IMG/VR virus record: IMGVR_UViG_3300030103_005822
Coordinates: 1 to 51,669 of that record
Origin: a virus
Direction: 5' to 3' (one strand)
DNA: 51,669 nt
The notes beneath the pieces were generated by a model, which did not search any database, was not told the origin of the DNA, and saw nothing but the letters and a program-made list of their open reading frames with translations. How positions within the stretch are numbered: the first letter of the stretch is position 1; every line of letters begins with the position of its first letter. The translations under genes were made by a program, and so were the position numbers. Shown piece by piece: positions 35,741-43,815 of the stretch.

Positions 35741-36580
35741 TCACTTGCAATATTCAGTCCTATAAAATTCACAAACACCTGGGCGGTGTTTGCAACTCGT
35801 ACAAGAATTTCTGTTTTTAATATATCGTTCTTTTGTAATGTTGTATAGGGCTGTAGTCAAAGATTTTAATGCATCTGTCGTTCTTTTTTTAGCCGCTGTA
35901 ATTCTGACAAACTCAACTTTCTTTCCAGGCTTGGCAGTACGCTTTAAAAGAACAAAATGGCAATCAATATCCTTGGGATCGACATCATATTTTTGCGAGT
36001 AAAAATGTTTATATAATACAAGCTGGTATGCCATAACCTTATCGCTTTTCTTTTCACGACGCCAACCCCAGGAGCAAGTCTTCCAATCAATTAAGTGAAC
36101 CTTCTCATCTTTTTTAGAATAAACTACAAGGTCAATAAAGCCTTTAAATTTTTTTTCTGCGTCAGTAAATTCAGTAATTGGTTGGTATAGAAACTCCTCA
36201 GCAGCTAAAACGTGCCAATCCTCGCCAAGCTTCCCAAATTTTTCTACCAGCGAGCGATAAAGGTCGGGAATAATCTCAATGCCGTGAGACATCCATAAAG
36301 GCAAGTCAAAGTCGTTAGCCGCCCTCTGTTGTTCACCAGCCGGCAAAGCTTTCAGTTCTTTTACAAACTGCTCCTTGAGTAGAGTAGTGATCTTTTCTTG
36401 AGACCTATACTGCTCAGTCTTTGTGAGAGTCTCCTCACACAGGGTATGTAAAGCTTTTCCAAAGGCAGTGTAGATATTACCCTCAAACTTATTAATCTTG
36501 TCAATATAGGTAAGTTTATGATAGTGTGGGCAAATAAGCCAATTCTTCCACTCTGAATAAGAAATGTGTTTTCCAGCCAA
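35741..36580 (-). CDS. PD-(D/E)XK nuclease, Cas4/RecB-like with Fe-S cysteines
   Basis: The ORF starts at a TTG, the first usable start after the previous stop (TAA at 36596), and has 279 residues. The nuclease core shows FKGFIDLVVYS then VHLIDWKTCSWGWRR, giving the catalytic D...(D)xK motif of RecB/Cas4 nucleases, with YQLVLYKHFY downstream. Cysteines in SCTSCKHRPGVCEFYRTEYC and an N-terminal Cys in LICPHYHKL could hold a 4Fe-4S cluster, as in Cas4 and AddB. T4-like and marine phages often encode such enzymes for DNA processing. No cas1 or cas2 genes and no repeat array are present, so a CRISPR role is not suggested. Confidence 0.8.
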   Translation of the reverse strand: MAGKHISYSEWKNWLICPHYHKLTYIDKINKFEGNIYTAFGKALHTLCEETLTKTEQYRSQEKITTLLKEQFVKELKALPAGEQQRAANDFDLPLWMSHGIEIIPDLYRSLVEKFGKLGEDWHVLAAEEFLYQPITEFTDAEKKFKGFIDLVVYSKKDEKVHLIDWKTCSWGWRREKKSDKVMAYQLVLYKHFYSQKYDVDPKDIDCHFVLLKRTAKPGKKVEFVRITAAKKRTTDALKSLTTALYNITKERYIKNRNSCTSCKHRPGVCEFYRTEYCK

Positions 36581-36595
36581 AGTTCCGCCGCTTTC

Positions 36596-37255
36596 TTAGT
36601 TGTTGACGAGTTCATCGATCTTGTTATATAGTTCCGGACTAATTTTCTTTAGTTTTTGTTTGCTTCCCAAAAAATATTGCTCGAATCCAGTAGCAAAGTA
36701 TTCACGTAATGAAACAGAACCATAAGGTCGAATAAACATCCCGGAGGTAATCATTCTGAGTAGGTTTTTGCCGACTCTTTTATAGAGAAACTGATCGAAA
36801 TCCTCATCAAATTTGAGGTTTTTAAAATCATATTCCTGTGTCCAATATCCCTCTGACTTCAGTTCAAATTCTAACTCATATCTTTTTTTGAGAAACTCTT
36901 TCTTTATTTTTTGATCGCCATAAATTTGTTCTGGGTATAAAACTTCTGCGTGGTGCGCAAATTCGTGAACGATATCATCTATTAAATCAGCATCATTATC
37001 TTGATCTTGAGTTATATAAAAAACACCATCTCTGTACAAGGCATTAGCTTCACGATCATCAAAAACCTCTTGGTGACCTATTTGCACTCCCTTAAGACCA
37101 CTAAACAACTTAGATGGTATTAACTTCTCTACAGAACGAAAAATAGCTTGGGCATCAACGTTGTCTGGTAGTTGGTCTTTTTGATAAACAGGAACATTTC
37201 CAAACCGAAAATGCCTGGTGGTATTTTTTACCTTCTCAAAAACATATTCTCTCAT
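36596..37255 (-). CDS. HExxH metallopeptidase-like protein
   Basis: A 219-residue protein with IDDIVHEFAHHAEVLYP, a zinc-binding HExxH (H97, E98, H101). A downstream SLREYFATGFEQYFLG could supply a third, glutamate ligand as in gluzincin peptidases. There is no signal peptide, so it would act inside the host cell. It is coupled by an ATGA overlap to the PhoH gene upstream. Similar small peptidases occur in marine phages near phoH (from memory), with unknown targets; capsid maturation or cleavage of a host protein are possibilities, not conclusions. Confidence 0.75.
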   Translation of the reverse strand: MREYVFEKVKNTTRHFRFGNVPVYQKDQLPDNVDAQAIFRSVEKLIPSKLFSGLKGVQIGHQEVFDDREANALYRDGVFYITQDQDNDADLIDDIVHEFAHHAEVLYPEQIYGDQKIKKEFLKKRYELEFELKSEGYWTQEYDFKNLKFDEDFDQFLYKRVGKNLLRMITSGMFIRPYGSVSLREYFATGFEQYFLGSKQKLKKISPELYNKIDELVNN

Positions 37256-38556
37256 AATATCTCCGAAGCAAGAGTTGCTAATTGTGATCTCTCACCTTTA
37301 GTTAGTGTGATATGTCCAGCAATGTCATAATTTTTAAATTTTTCTACCGCATGAGTCAAGCCATTTGATACTGAGTCTACATAGGAATTGTCTATTTGTT
37401 GGATATCTCCTGTAAGGACTAACTTAGTCCCATGTCCTACCCTTGTTATTATAGTCTTTAATTCGTGTGCTGTCAAGTTTTGAGCTTCGTCAACTATCAT
37501 AAAAGCATTTGCAATAGATCGACCACGGATATAGGTCATAGCCTCAATCTCAATAGTTCCCTGTTCTATTTGCATATCTAAAGCAGTGCGATCACCAAAA
37601 AGATGTTCTAAATTATCTCTGATTGGTGCAATCCAAGGCAACATTTTCTCTTCTAAAGTTCCAGGTAAAAATCCGATATCTCTGCCCATAGGTTGAACCG
37701 GTCTAGTTATTATTAATTTGTCGTAACCTCCAGATGCTCCAGATGTATTGATAACTTGTTCTAAAGCACAGGCAGTAGCCAATAGTGTTTTACCAGTACC
37801 GGCTGGTCCTGTTAATGACATAATATGGATATTTCTATCAAATAAAAGATCCATAGCATATTTTTGTTCTTTATTTCTCGCAGATAATCCCCAAATATTT
37901 TTAAATTTATTTACTTTTTTCAAAGGTTTATCAGCACCACTAAATCTACAGATAGCTGATTTATTTGTTGCTTCATTTTTAAGGAGCAGGAATTGATTGG
38001 GAAACAATTTATTTTTTTGCTCAGGCAAGCAAAATGGATCTCCTGTGTAAAAACGGTCGATGATTGAAAAATCAACCTCTAATTCTTCTGTCCCAGTAAA
38101 TAAATTATCAACAGAATTAATGACCTTTTGAGGTTGATAGTCAAAACATTCAATCCCATAAGCGTCACATTTAACTCTCATATTAAGATCACGAGATACT
38201 ACTGAAACTTCGTGTCCTTTATTTTTCAATCTTAAAGCTATGGCTATTATTTTATTGTCGGAATCATCTTCTTTCATACCAGCCGGCATAAACTTCTCAT
38301 CATAATGGGCGGCGAATATTTTACCCTTACCTCTGCCCAAGGCAACACCATCCATAAGACTGCCTTTTGATCGCAAGGCGTCTAAGACTCTATTCATAGT
38401 TCGAGCATTTAAGCCAGCGGTATCTTGACGATGTTTATGTTTATCAATCTCGTCTAGCACTATCGTTGGAATGGCGATGTTATTTTTTCCAAATGCTAAT
38501 ATAGAACCTGCCTCTGTAAGATACACGTTGGTATCTAAAATAATGGTTTTTTTCAT
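37252..38556 (-). CDS. phoH: PhoH-family ATPase with N-terminal PIN domain
   Basis: A 434-residue two-domain protein. The N-terminal PIN nuclease-like domain starts KKTIILDTNVYLTEAG (D8, N10), with an Asp-rich segment MKEDDSDNKIIAIA near 120-135 as the second acidic cluster. The PhoH ATPase has Walker A in LTGPAGTGKTLLATACAL and Walker B in NAFMIVDEAQNLT, with DIQQIDN after. This PIN-PhoH arrangement (PhoH2-like) is thought to combine RNA unwinding with cleavage. PhoH is common in marine phages, mostly as the shorter form without a PIN domain. Its 5' end follows the tmRNA terminator, so a promoter must lie in 38557-38616; AT-rich boxes are present but none is convincing. Confidence 0.9.
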   Translation of the reverse strand: MKKTIILDTNVYLTEAGSILAFGKNNIAIPTIVLDEIDKHKHRQDTAGLNARTMNRVLDALRSKGSLMDGVALGRGKGKIFAAHYDEKFMPAGMKEDDSDNKIIAIALRLKNKGHEVSVVSRDLNMRVKCDAYGIECFDYQPQKVINSVDNLFTGTEELEVDFSIIDRFYTGDPFCLPEQKNKLFPNQFLLLKNEATNKSAICRFSGADKPLKKVNKFKNIWGLSARNKEQKYAMDLLFDRNIHIMSLTGPAGTGKTLLATACALEQVINTSGASGGYDKLIITRPVQPMGRDIGFLPGTLEEKMLPWIAPIRDNLEHLFGDRTALDMQIEQGTIEIEAMTYIRGRSIANAFMIVDEAQNLTAHELKTIITRVGHGTKLVLTGDIQQIDNSYVDSVSNGLTHAVEKFKNYDIAGHITLTKGERSQLATLASEIL

Positions 38557-38615
38557 ATTTTCCCCGAAAAAAGTGGGTTTATATAATTAGTTCCTAGTGT
38601 AAACTTAAACGTAAT

Positions 38616-38638
38616 AAAAAAGCCGCCCGAAGGCGGCT
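38616..38638 (-). terminator. Rho-independent terminator of the tmRNA
   Basis: On the minus strand the tmRNA 3' end runs into a stem of AGCCGCC and GGCGGCT closing a TTCG loop, followed by at least five T. The stem begins with the final A of the tmRNA CCA end, so the terminator is immediately downstream of the mature RNA. This is a textbook intrinsic terminator. Confidence 0.92.
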
Positions 38639-38961
38639 GGTGGAGGTAGGGAGAATTGAACTCCCGTCTTGTCTAGTTCCATAGAGAGGTCATTCACAAG
38701 GTTAGAACTGTTTTTTTCGTCGGACAGACCACTTGACTAGATCATCTTATTATGGCTGAGATAATCAAAAGCACTTAGAAGACAAAAATACGGCTTTCTG
38801 TTTCTTGGCTGCCGTCGCCTCAAGTCAAGTCAGGTTATTAAGCTGCTTGTGCTAGTTGAAAATCGTCGTTTGCGATTAAAAGATAAGCGTTTTTAGTGAG
38901 CCACGCTTCCCTCACCCTTGCACCTTTTCTACTTTCCTATCAATCGATTCCGGTTACCCCC
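38638..38961 (-). ncRNA. ssrA: tmRNA (transfer-messenger RNA)
   Basis: A 324-nt RNA. The 5' strand GGGGGTA pairs with 3' TACCTCC, followed by discriminator A and an encoded CCA. The T-arm is GGGAG-TTCAATT-CTCCC. The tag frame lies at 38838-38873: resume codon GCA, then AACGACGATTTTCAACTAGC, ending GCAGCT-TAA-TAA. The tag peptide is ANDDFQLAQAA, with the usual AND start and an AA end recognised by ClpXP in known systems; the bases before it (TAATCGCAAAC) match the usual upstream context. tmRNA with SmpB rescues stalled ribosomes. It is encoded in an otherwise phage region. Whether it is used by the phage or is host-derived cannot be told. Confidence 0.95.
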
Positions 38962-38971
38962 TTGTGTATTA

Positions 38972-39000
38972 ACTATACAATATAACAAATTACTTGTCAA
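38972..39000 (-). promoter_or_regulatory. Sigma70-type promoter of the tmRNA
   Basis: The minus strand has TTGACA (39000-38995), a 17-base spacer and TATAGT (38977-38972), a near-perfect sigma70 promoter. The mature 5' end is about 10 bases downstream of the -10 box, consistent with a short leader removed by RNase P. Recognition by the host housekeeping polymerase suggests expression from early infection onward, unlike the late virion genes. Confidence 0.88.
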
Positions 39001-39148
39001 CTTTTATAGCCTTCTATATATGCTAGCAAGCTATCAAGCTGAAATAAAGCTAGAAATAAGTAAGAAAAGTAGAAAAGAGTTTTTTTCGTTGTTTAACAGC
39101 TTGCAGCTATTATAACGAAGCCTGACAAAGTGTTAAGGGGAAATCTTA

Positions 39149-39925
39149 TTAAAGATCTAATTCCATATCAACCCCTTGTTCAACATCATCTGTAGGGTCT
39201 TCTTTTTCCTCTTCATATTCGGGAGTAGAAACAGGAGCAAGATCGTTCTGAAGTTCATCTTCGAATTTATCAAAATATAAAAGCAAATTGGTAACAAGAT
39301 AATCATAAAAAACATCCTTATCTTTTTCATCTGCTAGCATATCATAAGCATCAACAATTTGTTTTTCTACCCTTTTGTATGAAGCTTGAGCAAAATTTCT
39401 GCCAGTTTCATTCTGATCATCTAATTTTATGAAGTCATCTTCATCTGAATCACCATCGCCATCAACATCAATAAATTCACCTTCTATTGATTGTGCTTCT
39501 TTTCCGTCATCTTGTGGATCAAGATCTATGGATATTTTTTCTAACAGTGTATCTCTGTCAATTTCATACTCTATATCTTCAGTTTGTTTTTCACCCTGTG
39601 TATTAGCCTCTATGGGTCTTAAGGAGTTTTCGACTGCATGTACAATATGATTTTTAAAAGATTCTCTTTGTTCCTCTGAGGTTGTCAGCATTTTATAATC
39701 GTCTTGGAGTGTTGGAATAATATTCTGCAAAAGATCAGCAAGAACATTAATGCCAGTACTACGACTAGCTTCCTCTGTGCCAGTTTCAGCTTCAATTAAT
39801 TGACGAACAACTTTTCTTATTTTCACCTCAGCGAGTTTCTGCTGTTCTAGCTTCAAAGCTATTCTTTTACGGATATGTTCCCTGATAAGTTCTTCAGCGA
39901 TAAGTTGATTTCGTTCAATAGTCAT
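39149..39925 (-). CDS. Acidic protein with dockerin-like Ca-binding loop, unknown function
   Basis: A 258-residue, strongly acidic protein. The first 60 residues are basic and helical (IREHIRKRIALKLEQQKLAE and KVVRQLIEAET). A long acidic middle follows, containing DVDGDGDSDEDDFIKL (about 152-167). This matches the 12-residue calcium loop of EF-hand/dockerin repeats with acidic residues at positions 1, 3, 5, 9 and 12. The C-terminus is Glu/Asp-rich. It lies downstream of the giant adenylyltransferase-like gene, 10 bases from its stop. Scaffold-like or internal virion proteins can have this composition, but I do not recognise the family. About 150 bases after its end up to the tmRNA promoter contain no gene that I can see. 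Confidence 0.65.
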   Translation of the reverse strand: MTIERNQLIAEELIREHIRKRIALKLEQQKLAEVKIRKVVRQLIEAETGTEEASRSTGINVLADLLQNIIPTLQDDYKMLTTSEEQRESFKNHIVHAVENSLRPIEANTQGEKQTEDIEYEIDRDTLLEKISIDLDPQDDGKEAQSIEGEFIDVDGDGDSDEDDFIKLDDQNETGRNFAQASYKRVEKQIVDAYDMLADEKDKDVFYDYLVTNLLLYFDKFEDELQNDLAPVSTPEYEEEKEDPTDDVEQGVDMELDL

Positions 39926-39935
39926 AGTATTATAA

Positions 39936-42900
39936 TTATCTCCGTCTTTGACGTTTTGCTCTTCTAACTTTAGGTTTCTCTGTTTTAGATCGTTTCCTTA
40001 TATTAACAGTTCCGCCTCTTGGGGCGGCATATCCGGCAACCGCCCCACCAGCCATGGCAGCCATCTCATCAATAGTGTCATCTATCACTGAGTTCAACCT
40101 CTCAGTTTGAGTAGTTAAAGAATTCCAAAGAGCATTGCCATCAATTGAAGGGGGAGCATAAGATAGAAAAGTTTCTTTATCTCCGTCAGCAAGAGCTTTT
40201 CTCATATCACGAGCACTATAAACAATACCATCCTTAGACTGGACAGGATCTTCAACGATATCCTCCACATTTACACCAGGGTTATGACGCTCAGCATACG
40301 ATTGCGCACGATCAAAGCGAGTATCCCCTACATCCTTACTGCTCTTGACTAAAAGGATTGTATCTCCATCTGAGGCTGACTCAGGATCAGCAACAAATTC
40401 GTAGACTGCCTGGACTGGACTACGATAGTCAGCGATCTTAGCTGTGATGTTTGGTTCACCATTCTCAAGATATTCTTCCCAGATGCGCAAACTTTGCGCA
40501 TTGCTTACCTCTGGGTAATCAACGGGAGAAATTAAAACAATCACCTCATCAACATCAGACCGTTTAGCAATCTTATTCACATAATCAAAGTGACCACGAT
40601 GTGGTGGCTTAAACTTACCAGGAAATAGAGCTATGCGCTTACCTTCTTTTTCAGTGATAACTTGAGTGGTGTTATTTAGTGATTCGTTTCTTTGGGCTGG
40701 TGCTGATTTATCTTTAGCAACTTGAGTTTTCATCTCTTGTCCGATAATTTCACTATTTTTAATAGCTCCATCACCAGCAGTAATAGCATCACTCCTATCA
40801 CCGTAAGTGAAGTACCCATCTATATCATCAGATAAGTTTTTTGTAGCCTTGAAAATTTCTTCAATAGAACCCCCAAGACGGTCCATATAGTTTTCAGCAA
40901 CAGCAATAATTCTATCAGGTGAAACGGGTAGATTACCAATAATTTTAAACCCTGATATATCTGAGGATATTCCTGTACCTTTTTTAGTATCAGGGACAAT
41001 CTCTTTAACAGATATATTCCAGCTTCTGCCTTTTGCGCTCTGTTCCTCTGTTAATAAATCAGTTTTCCAAAGTTCTCTTTGTTCTTCAATAGTTAATCTA
41101 ACAAGTCCCTCTTCTGCGAGTTCAGGATTATTTTCAACAGGCTGTGTCTCTTCTTCGGGTTGGGTAGCTTGAGTATCTTGTTGTTTTAAACGAGCTTCTT
41201 TTTCTTTCTTTGCCTTCTCATACTTAGCAGCCATGGCATCCCTTTTTTGGGCGCTATATCCGTATGTATTTTTAAGAAGCTCATACCTAACGGGCCATTC
41301 AGCAGCAGCATAGAGCTTCTTTAATTCTTCCACTTGTTTTACGACGTTATTTTTGTATCTCAGTAATCTTCTATCGTATTTAGCGAGTAGGTCTGCTGAT
41401 AATTTTTTATCTTTTTTACCAGGGTAAACAAGGGGTTTATCACCGGAACCAAAAAGTTCATATTTGGCTTTTTCTTGTTTGCCGGCAGTTAATAACTCTA
41501 TAACATTGTCTCGTGTGATAGCAAATTGCTGAATTTGAATTTCGTCGCCTAATTTTCTTGTGACAATATAGAGCATCTCTGGATATTTATTTAAAGCTTC
41601 TACAAGGTTTGTAAAACTTCCCTCTATTTTTCCATCTTCTTTTAATAATTTTAGACTAACAGGGATTCCCTCAGCACCTTCTATAGTTTTGAACGCTATA
41701 ATATCCTCAATAGGTTTACTGCCGTCATCAGGGTCTACTACCTGCTCTCCAGAGAACATGGCTGCTAGAAATCCTTCAAGCACAAAACCGGCTGACGATT
41801 CAGTGAAACTAAGAATCACCGCAGATAAAGATTCTAGAAAGATAAGAGTACTAATAATTCTTCGTGGCGATCTCATATTAGTATCAAAATTGGCTCTTCC
41901 AATTATATCGTCAAATTTAGCTTGAATACTAGTACCACCTGAAATTGTTGCAAAAATCTTCTCAACCTGTTTTCTTTCCATGGATTGAGGCTTGCCCCAA
42001 GACTCATTAGGGGAGAACTTAGGAAGATTTAAAATAAATTGTTTTGCTCTTTCTTTCTTAATATTATTTTCTTTCTCTGTTATGATTGGTTTGTCAACAA
42101 CTAGAGATTCTTTTGTACTTCTTTTTAGGTTCCCGTAGCGGAACATCCCAAGTATCTGATTTAGCGGAGCAAAATTGCCCGCAAACTTGTATGTATGCCC
42201 ATTATAATCAAAGACCACCGCCTCAACTGGAGTAGTGATCGTAGAGAAGTCCTTGATTTTATTGAGATGCCGCTGCATAACAGCCATGGCTTCGGGATTC
42301 TCAGTACCAACTGAAGTGATTTCTTTTACAGCATTCGCAAGCTCATTTTTGAGACGCATTACTTCTTTGTCATTATCTTCGATATAGATACTTCTAAGAC
42401 CTTTTAACAATTCAACAGTAAAATCGTGAATAGCTAACTCTAATGGTTCAACAGATTGTTGAAGCAATACTTTACTACCCGCTATTATTGAGTTAAGGTC
42501 TTGCAAGTCTTGAGGATTCAAGCCTTTTTTTAGTGCTCGGAGTCCTATGTTTCCGGGAAGTTTAAGAATGTAATTTATTATCTCTTCTTTTAAATTTCTA
42601 GGTAATTCAGAATCAATACCATTCATTAACCTTTTGTACATATAATCAAGGATAGTGGAGTCATCATTTAATCCTTCTTTCCTCATCTCATTATTAATGC
42701 GATTAAAAGCTTGATTTAAGGCTTGTCCATCATCTTCAATTTTTTTAATGTCTACTAAAGCTCTTCGGGCTAAATTAAAATCATCGCTGTGAAGTTGGTT
42801 CTCCATTCTCTCCATAGCATTATCAAGAGTTTCGAGAGTTCCTTTGGGGATTGGTGATTGATCTCCAGTTTCACGATCAAACACAAAATGACCAACGTCG

Positions 42901-43328
42901 TGTATTTTTAGTGTTTTATCATCGTAGAGGATAACATTTGCATTACCTGGATCCATAACTTCGGCATTATACCAAATATTTGTGTTGGGTCCAAAGATTC
43001 TCTCTTTCTCTTCGTCTGATAACGCCTCAACAGCTTTTTCAAAAGTAGCAAAGCCGCCACTAAAAGCCTTTTCTAGCCCTCCACGACCAGCAAACTTTTG
43101 TGCAAGCCCTACGGCATCTAAACCGCCAGACTTTAAATTTCCTTTGTTACGGGCTCCCTTGGCTTTTCCCTCGGGAATAGAATAAGAAAGAAATAAATTC
43201 TGACCATCTACTTTTTCTTCGGCGGTCAATTCTCCATTGGCAGCAGCTTCAAGGATCTGCTTCATTTCACCAAATGTTAAATCTCTATTTTCATAGAGAT
43301 GATCCATGTGACCAGCTACGCCACCCAT
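39936..43328 (-). CDS. Large protein: KxDG ligase-like N-terminus and NMN-adenylyltransferase-like domain
   Basis: A 1130-residue protein. The N-terminus (HMDHLYENRDLTFGEMKQIL, then LTAEEKVDGQNLFLSY) has a KxDG motif typical of nucleotidyltransferase/ligase active sites (candidate Lys in EEKVDGQN). It is followed by KGNLKSGGLDAVGLAQKFAG and NIWYNAEVMDPGN, which may correspond to later ligase motifs, but the rest of the ligase fold is not confirmed. Near residue 935-1085 is an adenylyltransferase-like Rossmann domain, IALFPGKFKPPHRGHFDYVN with HxGH, a later RxxR-type VYSARDMRKAL, and a basic C-terminal tail. The same kind of protein occurs, from memory, in marine myoviruses. The domains could process nucleotides, RNA ends or NAD; none is proven. 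Confidence 0.7.
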   Translation of the reverse strand: MGGVAGHMDHLYENRDLTFGEMKQILEAAANGELTAEEKVDGQNLFLSYSIPEGKAKGARNKGNLKSGGLDAVGLAQKFAGRGGLEKAFSGGFATFEKAVEALSDEEKERIFGPNTNIWYNAEVMDPGNANVILYDDKTLKIHDVGHFVFDRETGDQSPIPKGTLETLDNAMERMENQLHSDDFNLARRALVDIKKIEDDGQALNQAFNRINNEMRKEGLNDDSTILDYMYKRLMNGIDSELPRNLKEEIINYILKLPGNIGLRALKKGLNPQDLQDLNSIIAGSKVLLQQSVEPLELAIHDFTVELLKGLRSIYIEDNDKEVMRLKNELANAVKEITSVGTENPEAMAVMQRHLNKIKDFSTITTPVEAVVFDYNGHTYKFAGNFAPLNQILGMFRYGNLKRSTKESLVVDKPIITEKENNIKKERAKQFILNLPKFSPNESWGKPQSMERKQVEKIFATISGGTSIQAKFDDIIGRANFDTNMRSPRRIISTLIFLESLSAVILSFTESSAGFVLEGFLAAMFSGEQVVDPDDGSKPIEDIIAFKTIEGAEGIPVSLKLLKEDGKIEGSFTNLVEALNKYPEMLYIVTRKLGDEIQIQQFAITRDNVIELLTAGKQEKAKYELFGSGDKPLVYPGKKDKKLSADLLAKYDRRLLRYKNNVVKQVEELKKLYAAAEWPVRYELLKNTYGYSAQKRDAMAAKYEKAKKEKEARLKQQDTQATQPEEETQPVENNPELAEEGLVRLTIEEQRELWKTDLLTEEQSAKGRSWNISVKEIVPDTKKGTGISSDISGFKIIGNLPVSPDRIIAVAENYMDRLGGSIEEIFKATKNLSDDIDGYFTYGDRSDAITAGDGAIKNSEIIGQEMKTQVAKDKSAPAQRNESLNNTTQVITEKEGKRIALFPGKFKPPHRGHFDYVNKIAKRSDVDEVIVLISPVDYPEVSNAQSLRIWEEYLENGEPNITAKIADYRSPVQAVYEFVADPESASDGDTILLVKSSKDVGDTRFDRAQSYAERHNPGVNVEDIVEDPVQSKDGIVYSARDMRKALADGDKETFLSYAPPSIDGNALWNSLTTQTERLNSVIDDTIDEMAAMAGGAVAGYAAPRGGTVNIRKRSKTEKPKVRRAKRQRRR

Positions 43329-43567
43329 TACTTATCCTCTGTGAGTACTTTTAATTCTTCTTCGAGAGCATTTACACGCTCATTTAGAGATCTTACGTGG
43401 CGTTTAATAGAACGTATATGTTCTTTTGCTAACTGAACTCTCCCGGAGTCTCTTTTGTTAGTAACCCTAATACTAGATACAATATCATAAAGGGCCTGAA
43501 CAGAAGCCCCAGCATCTACTTTAAACTCTTCGTTTAGAAGAAACTTCTTAGTCAGCCTTTTTAGCAC
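43328..43567 (-). CDS. Small coiled-coil protein
   Basis: Starts with GTG at 43567, overlapping the H1-like gene by 20 bases, and has 79 residues. Residues 40-79 form a long charged helix with leucine-like heptads (ERVNALEEELKVLTED). The stop TAA shares a base with the ATG of the giant gene. No cysteine or membrane segment. An alternative start farther inside is not obvious. The function is unknown; a chaperone or structural linker would fit. Confidence 0.55.
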   Translation of the reverse strand: MLKRLTKKFLLNEEFKVDAGASVQALYDIVSSIRVTNKRDSGRVQLAKEHIRSIKRHVRSLNERVNALEEELKVLTEDK

Positions 43568-43733
43568 TGGACTTCTTCACTTTCTTGGGTGCTTTTGCAG
43601 CCTCAACTTTAGGTGCAGCTTTAGGTGCAGCTTTAGGTGCAGCCTTGGGTGCAGGTGCTGTTGCTCTACGTGCAGCATCTCTCGCTGCAACTCTTGCAGC
43701 CCTTCTTGCTTTTCTTACTCGTGGACTAGGCAT
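43548..43733 (-). CDS. Histone-H1-like Lys/Ala/Pro-rich basic peptide
   Basis: A 61-residue peptide with ATG at 43733 and a strong AGGAGG upstream. The N-terminus is Arg/Ala rich (RKARRAARVAARDAARR) and the second half has the repeat KAAPKAAPKAAPK followed by KKVKKSSAKKAD. This composition resembles the tail of histone H1 and bacterial HctB/AlgP-type proteins. It would bind nucleic acid by charge. It overlaps the next gene by 20 bases. Whether it packages phage DNA, binds host DNA or is a virion component is unknown. Confidence 0.7.
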   Translation of the reverse strand: MPSPRVRKARRAARVAARDAARRATAPAPKAAPKAAPKAAPKVEAAKAPKKVKKSSAKKAD

Positions 43734-43767
43734 TATTAATTCCTCCTAATATTTGACTCTAAGTCAT

Positions 43768-43776
43768 TATAAATAG
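43768..43776 (-). promoter_or_regulatory. Possible late promoter element CTATTTATA
   Basis: The minus strand reads CTATTTATA about 35 bases upstream of the H1-like gene's ATG, with AGGAGG in between. The same string occurs before other virion-type genes. It is the reverse complement of the T4 late promoter core, so orientation is puzzling and the call is weak. Confidence 0.3.
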
Positions 43777-43815
43777 TAAGCAGCAAAGCTATATTCTTAT
43801 ATTGTTATCTTATTT

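Noticed and set aside
35741-36580. CRISPR-Cas system suggested by a Cas4-like nuclease
   Set aside because: No repeat-spacer array and no cas1, cas2 or effector genes occur; phage RecB/Cas4-like nucleases are common on their own.
36361-36615. Minus-strand 84-codon ORF overlapping the nuclease and peptidase genes
   Set aside because: It is a shadow in another frame of two better-supported genes.
39001-39148. A gene or structured RNA between the acidic protein and the tmRNA promoter
   Set aside because: No ORF with a start signal and no convincing hairpin-plus-T terminator was found; only AT-rich sequence.
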